A stretch of DNA of 23,950 nt. Source: Chitinophagaceae bacterium UBA3961 (GTDB taxonomy: Bacteria; Bacteroidota; Bacteroidia; Chitinophagales; Chitinophagaceae). Location of the stretch: positions 1 through 23,950 of the forward strand of contig DGDD01000140.1 in the NCBI GenBank assembly GCA_002385265.1, in the 5' to 3' direction. The notes beneath the pieces were generated by a model. It had not been told where the DNA came from and made no database searches. It was given only the letters and a program-made list of their open reading frames with translations. Made by a program: the position numbers and the translations under genes. This document shows, one piece after another, positions 1-7,185 of the stretch. Within the stretch, counting starts at the first letter, position 1, and every line of letters starts with the position of its first letter.

Positions 1-115
1 AATTCTCAAAGCAATCCATTTGTGTCTTTTCGAAAACCCAACCCCGAAGGGGTTACAGCTTGGTAGACCAACAAAGGTTTAATGACGTTCAACCCCAAAG
101 GGGTTGCACTTTCAT
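1..115 (+). repeat. Two-palindrome element, copy 1 (direct)
   Basis: This stretch aligns without gaps to 483-597 at an offset of 482 bases, with scattered substitutions. It holds two short hairpins of the form AACCCC-3 nt-GGGGTT at 40-54 and 91-105, separated by 36 bases. The flanks differ: the first is followed by ACAGCTTGGTAG and the second by GCACTTTCAT, so the two palindromes are distinct halves of one unit. The copy may extend left of the window. Confidence 0.85.
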
Positions 116-213
116 TCAATTCAAATAAAACCATTGTTCAGTGGTATTCCCCCTAGAGATGTTCAAAATAGAATTTGATGAAAAACACTTGTTTGATTTT
201 ACATCACTAGGTT

Positions 214-298
214 AGAAAAGTGCAACCCCTTCAGGGTTGCTTTTACCACTCTCCCATCTTTCGACCAAGCTGCAACCCCTTGCGGGGTTGAGCTTGCA
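214..298 (-). repeat. Two-palindrome element, inverted copy
   Basis: The hairpins at 222-240 and 273-290 are the reverse complement of the element at 1-115. The first matches the second palindrome of that element (AAAGTGCAACCCCTT is the complement of AAGGGGTTGCACTTT). The second matches its first palindrome with flank (ACCAAGCTG before AACCCC). Both the order and the flanks are therefore inverted. The copy is more diverged than the other two, with a 32-base gap between palindromes. Confidence 0.7.
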
Positions 299-482
299 TC
301 TTTTGCATGCATTAGTTTTAAATGACCCGCTTAATAAGATAAAAAAGTAAGGTTTCATTGCTGGAGCATTTAACCAGCCAATATGTTAAATGATCCCGTT
401 TAGTATTCAACGACCCATTTACATCAGTACATTATTTGCCTCCAAATAATCAAACGATGTAAATAAGATAGACAACGATTTC

Positions 483-597
483 AATTCTCAATGCAATCCA
501 CTTCCGTCTTTTCAAAAACCCAACCCCGAAGGGGTTACAGCTTGGTAGCCAAACAAAGATTCAATGGCATTCAACCCCGAAGGGGTTGCACTTTCAT
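483..597 (+). repeat. Two-palindrome element, copy 2 (direct)
   Basis: This is the second direct copy of the element at 1-115, with palindromes at 522-536 and 573-587. Both have perfect AACCCC/GGGGTT arms around GAA. Spacing between the palindromes is the same as in copy 1, and the alignment is gap-free over about 115 bases. The arrangement resembles REP doublets (REPIN-like), which are short non-coding elements spread by transposases acting elsewhere. No such transposase is visible here. Confidence 0.85.
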
Positions 598-741
598 ATA
601 TAATGAAACAAATCGATTACTACCATTGAATGCACACAGCATCAATTCCCCAATATCTAAAACCATCACAAATTCTGCCCCAATCCCCTAAACAACCTGC
701 GAAAAACACTTATTTCAACCTCCACATCATTCTTTCTTTTC

Positions 742-771
742 TTGCAATTCTGCCGTTATTTTGTACTTTCG
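742..771 (+). promoter_or_regulatory. Putative Bacteroidota-type promoter for the AAA gene
   Basis: TTG at 742-744 followed after 19 bases by TACTTTCG at 764-771 fits the Bacteroidota sigma-ABfr pattern (TTTG about -33, TAnnTTTG about -7), with one mismatch in the -7 element. A start of transcription near 776 would leave a leader of about 30 bases before the ATG at 810. Confidence 0.4.
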
Positions 772-809
772 ACGCTTGCGATTGACCTACGCATTCGAAA
801 CATAAAATC

Positions 810-2114
810 ATGAACGAACAAACTGTAAATAGCCTACGAGAAGCACTCAAACTCTCCCCCGACAATGTGCCCCTGCGAATGCTTCTCGCAGAAACCCTCA
901 TCATGCTCAACAAACTTGATGAAGCCGAAAAAGAATACACCGAAGCACTCAATTATACCCAAGACACGAAAATAAAACTGGGGTTGGCCAACGTTTTCTA
1001 CAAAAAAGAAAATTACTCGGCCTGCAACGTTATTCTAGAGTCCTTGATCGATGCCGGATCCCTAGATGCCGCAGTGCTTACCCTACACGCAAAAGCCTTA
1101 CTCAAAGAAAATGAACGAGGCAAAGCAATGGAAGCCTACCAACACTTGCTCGAACTCTACCCTAACAACTCCGATCAAGAACTCGACGAAGAATTGCGCA
1201 TGCGCGCCGCTCACTTCGAAGAAGAACAAGACTGGACCGATAGCCGCTTTCTGGAAAAACCCGATGTTAAATTCGAAAACGTTGGCGGTATGCAAGGCGT
1301 AAAAAAAGAAATCGATCTTAAAATCATAAAACCGCTCCTACACCCTGAACTTTACAAAGCCTACGGAAAAAAAATAGGAGGCGGTATCTTGCTTTATGGA
1401 CCTCCCGGATGCGGTAAAACTTTTATCGCCAAAGCTACCGCGGGTGAAGTGAACGCCAAATTCATCAATGTTGGATTGAATGACATCCTCGACATGTGGG
1501 TGGGTAACAGCGAAAAAAACCTACACGATATTTTCGAACTGGCTCGAAACAATACCCCTTGTGTAATTTTTATCGATGAAATTGATGCTCTCGGCGCCAG
1601 CAGATCTGATATGAAACAATCTGCTAGCAGGCACCTCATTAACCAATTCCTACAAGAACTCGATGGCATCTCCAACAACAACGAAGGGGTGCTCATCCTC
1701 GGAGCTACCAATACACCCTGGAACCTAGACCCGGCCTTTAGAAGACCCGGTCGTTTTGATCGCATTGTATTTGTTCCACCTCCCGATGAGGCCTCAAGAG
1801 AAGCCATCTTCAAACTTAAATTGGCAGCTAAGCCAACCGAAGGGATCGATTACTCGCAATTGGCAAAAAAGACAGAACATTGTTCCGGGGCCGATATCGA
1901 CGCCATCATCGACCTCGCAATTGAGGAAAAATTAGAAGCCTCTTTCGATAGCGGTGTCCCTACACCCCTTCAAACAAAAGATTTGTTGAATGCGATAAAA
2001 AAGCACCGTCCAAGCACGCAAGAATGGTTTGCCTCTGCGAAAAATTTCGCATTGTTCGCCAATGATTCCGGACTTTACGATGATATTTTAGCTTACTTAA
2101 AAATTAAGAAATAA
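810..2114 (+). CDS. TPR-AAA+ ATPase (Cdc48/FtsH-like AAA module)
   Basis: A 434-residue cytoplasmic protein. Residues about 1-120 form three or so TPR-like helical hairpins, and residues about 155-400 form one classical AAA module. Visible motifs are Walker A GPPGCGKT (197-204), pore loop MWVG (229-232), Walker B VIFIDE (252-257), sensor-1 N301, the arginine-finger segment RRPGRFDR (311-318) and the SGAD sensor-2 region (359-362). All ATPase residues look intact, so it should form a hexameric ATP-driven remodelling or unfolding ring, with the TPR part as adaptor. There is no protease domain and no signal peptide. Six bases downstream is a TPR membrane protein gene on the same strand, which suggests the two are co-transcribed and may work together. 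The substrate is unknown. Class assignment is firm; cellular role is not. Confidence 0.9.
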   Translation: MNEQTVNSLREALKLSPDNVPLRMLLAETLIMLNKLDEAEKEYTEALNYTQDTKIKLGLANVFYKKENYSACNVILESLIDAGSLDAAVLTLHAKALLKENERGKAMEAYQHLLELYPNNSDQELDEELRMRAAHFEEEQDWTDSRFLEKPDVKFENVGGMQGVKKEIDLKIIKPLLHPELYKAYGKKIGGGILLYGPPGCGKTFIAKATAGEVNAKFINVGLNDILDMWVGNSEKNLHDIFELARNNTPCVIFIDEIDALGASRSDMKQSASRHLINQFLQELDGISNNNEGVLILGATNTPWNLDPAFRRPGRFDRIVFVPPPDEASREAIFKLKLAAKPTEGIDYSQLAKKTEHCSGADIDAIIDLAIEEKLEASFDSGVPTPLQTKDLLNAIKKHRPSTQEWFASAKNFALFANDSGLYDDILAYLKIKK

Positions 2115-2120
2115 GAACGA

Positions 2121-3365
2121 ATGCTCAGTGACCCAAGAATTGCGCAGGCTCACCTGCTCATTCAACAACAACGCTATACCGATGCAAAACGCATCTTAAA
2201 AAATATTCTCGCAGAATACCCTAACGATTTGGTGAGTTTGATTTTCATGGCAGAAATCAGTTTACAAGAAGACAACTACCAAGAAGCCGGAAGCTTTATC
2301 GACCGCGCTATGGTTGTTGACCCAACAGACTCGAGATTGTATTACATGAAATCCAGAATTGCTCTGGCGCAAAACAACTATTCAGAAGCGCGTTACTTTG
2401 TTGGAGAAGCAATTAATGCCGATCCAACAATTGCCGCTTACTTTACTTTACAAGCAAATATTGCACTTGTTGAGAAAAAATACGAACTAGCCTTGGAAAA
2501 TGCCGACCGTGCATTAGAACTAGATCCTGAGAACGTAGGCGCATTGAACGTACGCAGCACTTCCTTACTTAAGCTGAATAGAAAAGAAGAAAGTTTTCAG
2601 ACCATTCATGGCGCATTAAGAGAAGACCCAAATAACGCTTATACACATGCGAATTATGGCTGGGGGCTTTTGGAAAAAGGTGACCATCAAAAAGCCAAAG
2701 AGCATTTTAAAGAAGCGCTGAAGATTGATCCGGGTTTTGAGCACGCACAGCATGGAATGAAAGAAGCGCTGAAAGCCAGCAATCTTATCTATCGCCTTTA
2801 TTTGAAGTATTCATTCTTCATGGCGAACCTAAGTTCTAAATACCAATGGGGCATCATTTTAGGTTTCTATTTTGGAACCCGCCTCTTAAGAACTCTTGCA
2901 GAAAAAAACCCTACGCTGGATAAGTACCTCACTCCCCTCATTATTCTTTTAGCGTTGTTTGCGATCTCTACTTGGATCATGAAACCTTTTGGAATCATGT
3001 TGCTGCGTATTAATAAGTACGGCAAATACATGCTGAATTCAAAAGAGAAACTCTGTGGAAACTTAGTTGGAATCAGCTTTTTGTTGTTTCTAGTTGGTTT
3101 AATTGGTGCCATTGCCACCAATATAGAATGGTATGCGGCGTTGGCTTTGTTCGGATTCACCATGATGGTGCCTCTGGGAAATCTGGCATCTACCAGTAAA
3201 TACAAATATTTCTATCCGGCGTATGCTGCAGGTATGGCACTTATCGGAATCGGTGCTTTAGCGCTCGCATTCAACGGCTCCTTAGACAATCTACTGTCAT
3301 TCATTTACATTATAGCTTTTGTAGGCTATCAATGGATCTCCAACATTATAATTATGAAAAGCTGA
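2121..3365 (+). CDS. TPR-repeat membrane protein
   Basis: A 414-residue protein with two parts. Residues about 5-215 are six consecutive TPR units, for example ALENADRALELDPENVGAL near 124-142 and AKEHFKEALKIDPG at 192-205. Residues about 243-412 are hydrophobic, with five or six membrane helices (near 243-257, 270-288, 313-333, 337-355, 364-385 and 389-411). There is no signal peptide, so the TPR part probably faces the cytoplasm, where it could meet the TPR-AAA ATPase encoded 6 bases upstream. I do not recognise the membrane domain. A plausible reading is a membrane-anchored partner or adaptor for the ATPase, but that rests only on gene order and the shared TPR architecture. Confidence 0.85.
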   Translation: MLSDPRIAQAHLLIQQQRYTDAKRILKNILAEYPNDLVSLIFMAEISLQEDNYQEAGSFIDRAMVVDPTDSRLYYMKSRIALAQNNYSEARYFVGEAINADPTIAAYFTLQANIALVEKKYELALENADRALELDPENVGALNVRSTSLLKLNRKEESFQTIHGALREDPNNAYTHANYGWGLLEKGDHQKAKEHFKEALKIDPGFEHAQHGMKEALKASNLIYRLYLKYSFFMANLSSKYQWGIILGFYFGTRLLRTLAEKNPTLDKYLTPLIILLALFAISTWIMKPFGIMLLRINKYGKYMLNSKEKLCGNLVGISFLLFLVGLIGAIATNIEWYAALALFGFTMMVPLGNLASTSKYKYFYPAYAAGMALIGIGALALAFNGSLDNLLSFIYIIAFVGYQWISNIIIMKS

Positions 3366-3370
3366 TAAAT

Positions 3371-3402
3371 AAAAAAGAGCTGTTTGAATCAGCTCTTTTT
3401 TT
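3371..3402. terminator. Bidirectional terminator
   Basis: Stem GAGCTG (3377-3382) pairs with CAGCTC (3390-3395) around a 7-base loop. An A-run precedes it and a T-run follows it, so it works on both strands. It closes the AAA/TPR unit on the + strand and lies just 3' of tRNA-Ser on the - strand. Confidence 0.85.
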
Positions 3403-3407
3403 ATTTG

Positions 3408-3494
3408 CGGAAGAGAAGGGATTCGAACCCTTGATACGGTTTCCCGTATACACACTTTCCAGGCGTGCCAGTTCAACCACTCCTGCACTCTTCC
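3408..3494 (-). tRNA. tRNA-Ser (anticodon GGA)
   Basis: Read on the - strand, the 87-base sequence folds as a class II tRNA. The acceptor stem GGAAGAG/CTCTTCC pairs 3488-3494 with 3409-3415. The anticodon arm CACGC-CTGGAAA-GTGTG places anticodon GGA at 3458-3460. A long variable arm (ACGG/CCGT pairing) and a T arm AAGGG-TTCGAAT-CCCTT follow. The long variable arm plus GGA identifies serine (codons UCC/UCU). The 3' CCA is not encoded: GCA follows the acceptor stem. The gene lies 43 bases downstream of tatD on the same strand. Confidence 0.95.
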
Positions 3495-3537
3495 GTACTT
3501 GGGTTGAAATAAGGGCAGCAAAAATACAATTGCAAGG

Positions 3538-4311
3538 TCAGATTGCGAATATTTTTTTCGCATTCCTGTTTGTATGTTCCGCCACTGTTTCTAAGCTCAG
3601 CTCCTTCACATCAGCCACCATTTGAGCAATATAGGTCAAGTAACTGCTTTCATTTCTTTTACCTCTGAAAGGAACAGGTGGCAAATAAGGCGCATCCGTC
3701 TCTAATACCAACCACTCCAATGGTAATTGCTTAACGGCATCGGCCAATCCCGACTTTTTATAGGTAATTACTCCCCCAATTCCCAGAAAGAAACCCATTT
3801 CGATGATCTCCAACCCGGTAGCGGCATCGTCGGAAAAACAATGAAAGATACCCCGAACAGTGCCTTTGGGGAACTCTTTGATAATTTCCATGCAATCGCG
3901 CGTAGCATTTCTGCTATGGATCACAATTGGAAGATTCTTTTCTATGGACCATTGAATTTGTGTACGAAAGGCCTCTTTTTGCTGTTCTTGGAAACTTAAG
4001 TCCCAGTAATAGTCGAGCCCAATTTCTCCCACGGCAATAAAATCTTTGGTATCGAGCCATTTTTTAGCGATTTCCAACTCTTCTTTCCAATCTGCCGTAA
4101 TTGAACAAGGGTGCACACCCATCATAGGTTTGCAGTTTTCGGGGTATTGGTCGGCTAGTTTCAAGAGGGCTTGGTGCTCGTCTTTATCGATGGCGGGCAA
4201 ACAAAAGGTGGAAACACCCGCTTCCACGGCTCGCTGAATCATAGCGGCTCGATCATCGGAAAATGCACCTACGTATAAATGGGCATGAGTATCAATCAGT
4301 TGTGTTTTCAT
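3538..4311 (-). CDS. tatD: TatD family metal-dependent hydrolase (DNase)
   Basis: A 257-residue cytoplasmic TIM-barrel hydrolase, the normal length for TatD. The metal ligands are all present: H9 and H11 in DTHAHL, E96 in VGEIGLDYYWD (94-104), H132 in IHSRNA, H157 in FHCFS and D206 in LETDAPYL. GVHP at 65-68 is also typical. Family members are Mg-dependent exo- or endonucleases acting on DNA, with proposed roles in repair and DNA turnover. The family is broad, so TatD, YcfH and YjjV type paralogues cannot be separated here. The gene is divergent from the lipoprotein gene, and tRNA-Ser follows it on the same strand. The ATG sits 5 bases after AATTTTG, a weak promoter-like element, so the leader may be very short. 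Confidence 0.92.
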   Translation of the reverse strand: MKTQLIDTHAHLYVGAFSDDRAAMIQRAVEAGVSTFCLPAIDKDEHQALLKLADQYPENCKPMMGVHPCSITADWKEELEIAKKWLDTKDFIAVGEIGLDYYWDLSFQEQQKEAFRTQIQWSIEKNLPIVIHSRNATRDCMEIIKEFPKGTVRGIFHCFSDDAATGLEIIEMGFFLGIGGVITYKKSGLADAVKQLPLEWLVLETDAPYLPPVPFRGKRNESSYLTYIAQMVADVKELSLETVAEHTNRNAKKIFAI

Positions 4312-4411
4312 CGACGCAAAATTCCCAAAAAAAATTAAGAAAGCGTTAAACTATGAGAAATGGAACTGGTCTGATATTCGTTATTTCCCTGTGAACAATT
4401 AAATCATTATC

Positions 4412-5329
4412 ATGAAAACGATCCCGCAAATTACCAGACTTACCAGTATTGCACTTTTATCAGGAATCCTAGTATTCAGTGCATGTAAAAAAGAAAGCTC
4501 TTCAGATAGCGCAGCCGACAAAGAAACCTATGCTGCCGCCACCGGCCAAGCGCAATCGGAAGCCGATATTGTGTTTGACGATGTATTCAACAATGTTGTT
4601 GGTGTTGACTCAGAAGTGGGTGTTGGAGCAGGTGTAGGCGTATTCAGCAGTTCAAACACCACAGATGGAGCAGTTGAAACAAACGGAGTAAATGGAGTTG
4701 ACTCAACTCGCTGTTTTACAGTAACTTATACCCAATTAGCAGCCCCTGCTCGTTTCCCTCTTCAAATTACTCTTGATTTTGGAGCAGGTTGTACCGCACG
4801 CGATGGTCGTACTAGAAAAGGAAAGATCATTACTGTGTATACCGGTCCGTTAATTGTTCCGGGCAATAGCAGTACTACAACTTTTGATGGTTATCAAGTA
4901 GATAGCATCAAAGTTCAGGGAACGCACAAGGTTCAAAACGTTAGTACTTCAAATAACAGAGCCTTCAAGATAACCGTTACGGGTGCCAAATTGACCAAGC
5001 CGAACGGTAACTATTCAGAGTGGAACAGTGAGAAAACAATCACTCAAACAGAAGGTAACGGAACTCCTCTATTACCACTCGATGATGTATTCAGTGTAAG
5101 CGGTGCGTCCAACGGTTCTGTACTAAAGAATGGCCAATTGTTCCAATGGTCAACCGAAATCACCAATCCTTTAATTAAGAAATTCCTCTGCCGTTGGTTC
5201 GTTCAAGGAACCGTGGTTTTGAGAAAAAGCAATAGCCCTGTAGCTGAACTGAATTATGGTACCGGAACCTGCGATAACAAAGCAACCCTCACGGTAAATG
5301 GGGTGGTTCGGGAAATTACTTTGCCGTAA
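4412..5329 (+). CDS. Lipoprotein of unknown function
   Basis: A 305-residue protein with a lipoprotein signal peptide: a basic start, a hydrophobic core at residues 9-21 and lipobox FSAC ending at C25. The following KKESSSDS linker is typical of Bacteroidota outer-membrane lipoproteins. The mature part is rich in Thr, Gly, Val and Ser with alternating polar and hydrophobic residues, suggesting a beta-rich fold. A segment around residues 115-145 reads LDFGAGC..RDGRTRKGKI..YTG, a motif I associate with uncharacterised Bacteroidota proteins. Four Cys beyond the lipid Cys (in CFTVTY, GAGC, LCRW and TCDN) could form disulfides. No catalytic motif is visible. It stands alone between the divergent tatD and a convergent terminator. 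Function unknown. Confidence 0.85.
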   Translation: MKTIPQITRLTSIALLSGILVFSACKKESSSDSAADKETYAAATGQAQSEADIVFDDVFNNVVGVDSEVGVGAGVGVFSSSNTTDGAVETNGVNGVDSTRCFTVTYTQLAAPARFPLQITLDFGAGCTARDGRTRKGKIITVYTGPLIVPGNSSTTTFDGYQVDSIKVQGTHKVQNVSTSNNRAFKITVTGAKLTKPNGNYSEWNSEKTITQTEGNGTPLLPLDDVFSVSGASNGSVLKNGQLFQWSTEITNPLIKKFLCRWFVQGTVVLRKSNSPVAELNYGTGTCDNKATLTVNGVVREITLP

Positions 5330-5375
5330 TTAAAAAAGTATTTACCTTTAAATCAGTTTTCATAGGGTACGGATT

Positions 5376-5415
5376 AAAAACGGGCCAGGGTGTCTACCCA
5401 GGCCCAACTTTTTTT
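5376..5415. terminator. Bidirectional terminator between convergent genes
   Basis: GGGCCAGGGT (5382-5391) pairs with ACCCAGGCCC (5396-5405) with one A-A mismatch and a 4-base loop. A T-run follows at 5409-5415, and an A-run (5376-5380) supplies the U-tract on the other strand. It serves the lipoprotein gene (+) and the deacetylase gene (-). Confidence 0.85.
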
Positions 5416-5450
5416 AAGGACAAACTGATCAAAAAATACCACTCTGTTTA

Positions 5451-6080
5451 TCAATCAATTACTTCAAAACGGTATCCTTCTTTCTTTAAAAACTGCATCA
5501 CTTTCGGCAATGCTTTCTCTAATCTTGGAAATGCTTTTTCTGAATCATGAAATACGATAACTGATCCATTGCTTACATTTTGTATTACATTCTCCGCACA
5601 AGTAATGTCATCAATTTGAAAATCAAAGTCACCACTCAACACATCCCACATAATCACTTTCATTTCAGGAAACGCTTTTTTCAACAATCGCCACTGACTT
5701 TTTTTCATGCGACCATAAGGAGGCCGAAATACATTTGATGGAATTAATTGGGAAGCTTCACGAATGTTGTTGAGGTAAGTTTCGTCATCCGTTTTCCACC
5801 CGTTCAAGTGATTAAACGTATGATTTCCAACTACATGATTTCGATCAATAATCTGCCGAAAAATTTGCGGAAATTTTCGCACATTGTCACCAATACAAAA
5901 GAAGGTAGCTTTTGCATTGTATTCCTCCAACACAGACAACACAAAGGGTGTAATGGTAGGATGCGGGCCATCGTCGAAACTGAGGTAAACTACCTTGCCG
6001 CTTTTAGCTGGATTTCGCCAAAACCCGCTAGGATAAAGCACTCTAAGCCACCAAGGTGTTTTTACCAAATAGTTCCGCAT
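5451..6080 (-). CDS. Polysaccharide deacetylase (NodB domain, CE4-like)
   Basis: A 209-residue protein that is almost entirely one NodB domain. Motif 1 is SFDDGP (34-39; D36 base, D37 metal). Motif 2 is HTFNH (87-91, metal ligands H87 and H91). Motif 3 is RPPYG (119-123). Motif 4 is MWDVLSGDFD (144-153). Motif 5 is FHDS (177-180; H178). The catalytic set is complete for a metal-dependent N- or O-deacetylase acting on peptidoglycan, chitin-like or other GlcNAc polymers. No clear signal peptide is seen; the WWLRVLYPSGFW segment at 10-21 may be a short membrane-associating stretch. It lies 22 bases downstream of the ARPP-1-like gene on the same strand, so the two are probably co-transcribed. The substrate is not readable from sequence. 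Confidence 0.9.
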   Translation of the reverse strand: MRNYLVKTPWWLRVLYPSGFWRNPAKSGKVVYLSFDDGPHPTITPFVLSVLEEYNAKATFFCIGDNVRKFPQIFRQIIDRNHVVGNHTFNHLNGWKTDDETYLNNIREASQLIPSNVFRPPYGRMKKSQWRLLKKAFPEMKVIMWDVLSGDFDFQIDDITCAENVIQNVSNGSVIVFHDSEKAFPRLEKALPKVMQFLKKEGYRFEVID

Positions 6081-6102
6081 GAATTAAAGATAGCTATTTT
6101 CT

Positions 6103-7029
6103 CTATTGACTGAACAGCGTTAATCGAAAGGGTTTCAATTGATAATAAGTCAATTTCCCATGTGTTTTTAGATACTGTTGTTGCGATGCTTCACTGATGA
6201 GTGCGGGATCTATATATTGAGCTATTTCTTCATCTGTTTTTGCAAGCTTCGACCCAAAACTCACCGCTTCTTCTATAAAAGCATCCAGCAAATACGAACT
6301 GTGTTGATAAAACAATTCTTTGGTCAAAAAAGCTTCTAACCCCAACACACGATTTCCTGAAACAGCGATCATTCCAACCCAATTACTATCCCTTTTTGAA
6401 ATAACCCGATCCATGTAATTTCTATATTGAGCCATTTCTTGCATTAGGAGCTTATCACTTCGCTCACTTGTATACGTTAGTGTAGGTGATGGAATTTTCA
6501 AACTATCGAGTTGGCCGTAAATTTCTTTCCATATCAACACTTGATTATGTGTTGTTTCCAAAATTTTTCGAAGAGAAGGATTTGCATAACTGAAGTAAGA
6601 GAACTTTTTTTCTTTCTCACTCCAACGGTCTTCTTCAATGCACATTACTGAAATATATTGGTCTGCACCACCTGCCGGCATGAGAATAGTATCTCGTGTA
6701 ACCATCCTGTCTTGACGGCCTCCAACCAAAATTTCACCCCCTGCTACGTAAATTGGATGTGTTGAAGTATTGTTAATTCTAACCCAGTGAACATTTTCTG
6801 TAGAGGCAGTACCCCGCTCCGTTATGGTAGCCCATCCTTTTTTCATTGCATAGGATAAACTAACTAGAGGAATATTTCCCCCACCCCCACCACGGTAAAT
6901 GGGTATTATTTTTAGGTTTTTGTAAGTGATCGCACTGTCGTAGTCTACCACCAAGTTACTGTAGGTAAACTGGGCCATTGTAGTAACGGACCCCAGTAAC
7001 AGCAAGAAAGATAGTAGCAAACTTCGCAT
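6103..7029 (-). CDS. Secreted ARPP-1-like (DUF6569) protein
   Basis: A 308-residue protein with a Sec signal peptide (MRSLLLSFLLLLGSVTTMAQ, cut near residue 20), hence exported. Residues about 30-290 resemble the ARPP-1 domain: a hydrophobic strand followed by HPIYVAGGEILVGGRQDRMV near 91-110, then a TILMPAGG turn, then VMCIEEDRW near 129-137. The GGRQDR loop and the C-E-x-x-R-W element are what I recognise. The family has no established biochemical activity that I know of. A poly-glycine run (YRGGGGGN, 45-52) is unusual. It is the first gene of a likely two-gene unit with the deacetylase and is divergent from gltX, with 156 bases between start codons. Confidence 0.7.
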   Translation of the reverse strand: MRSLLLSFLLLLGSVTTMAQFTYSNLVVDYDSAITYKNLKIIPIYRGGGGGNIPLVSLSYAMKKGWATITERGTASTENVHWVRINNTSTHPIYVAGGEILVGGRQDRMVTRDTILMPAGGADQYISVMCIEEDRWSEKEKKFSYFSYANPSLRKILETTHNQVLIWKEIYGQLDSLKIPSPTLTYTSERSDKLLMQEMAQYRNYMDRVISKRDSNWVGMIAVSGNRVLGLEAFLTKELFYQHSSYLLDAFIEEAVSFGSKLAKTDEEIAQYIDPALISEASQQQYLKTHGKLTYYQLKPFRLTLFSQ

Positions 7030-7171
7030 ACGATTTAAACGAATTTGAGTAGATGTTAGTACGAAAGCACAAGTGATAACACTTATTTTTTCTCAGAAAG
7101 CAGCTAAAACAACAGGTTAAGGATGCGGTCATTTGATGCATTGAGATACCGTCAAATTCACGGTTTGATTG

Positions 7172-7179
7172 TACCTTTG
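7172..7179 (+). promoter_or_regulatory. Putative -7 promoter element of gltX
   Basis: TACCTTTG matches the Bacteroidota -7 consensus TAnnTTTG exactly and lies only 6 bases before the ATG at 7186. Transcription would then begin at or next to the start codon, giving a leaderless or near-leaderless mRNA. I see no good -33 TTTG at 17-23 bases upstream, so support is partial. Confidence 0.35.
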
Positions 7180-7185
7180 CCGCCT

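Larger units (their letters stand above)
1..809. other. Gene-free region with palindromic repeats
   Basis: No convincing gene is present. The region holds three copies of a two-palindrome element (two direct, one inverted) and, at its right end, a likely promoter for the AAA ATPase gene. Between the copies (301-482) and after the last one (598-740) the sequence is A+T-rich with no structure I can support. The only open frame, 491-691 on the + strand, translates the repeat itself (it reads QPRRG twice), so it is not annotated as a gene. Confidence 0.75.

Noticed and set aside
1..597. CRISPR array from the regular AACCCC/GGGGTT repeats
   Set aside because: Spacing is uneven, the flanks are repeated too, one copy is inverted, and no cas genes are present. 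A palindromic mobile repeat fits better.
491..691. A 66-codon frame on the + strand
   Set aside because: It translates the palindromic repeat (QPRRG twice) and has no protein-like features.
3297..3625. Frames on both strands across the tRNA-Ser gene
   Set aside because: They run through the tRNA, the terminator and the tatD 3' end; the tRNA fold explains the sequence.
7123..7185. Longer gltX start
   Set aside because: The extra 21 residues are unlike the family and lie upstream of a consensus -7 element.
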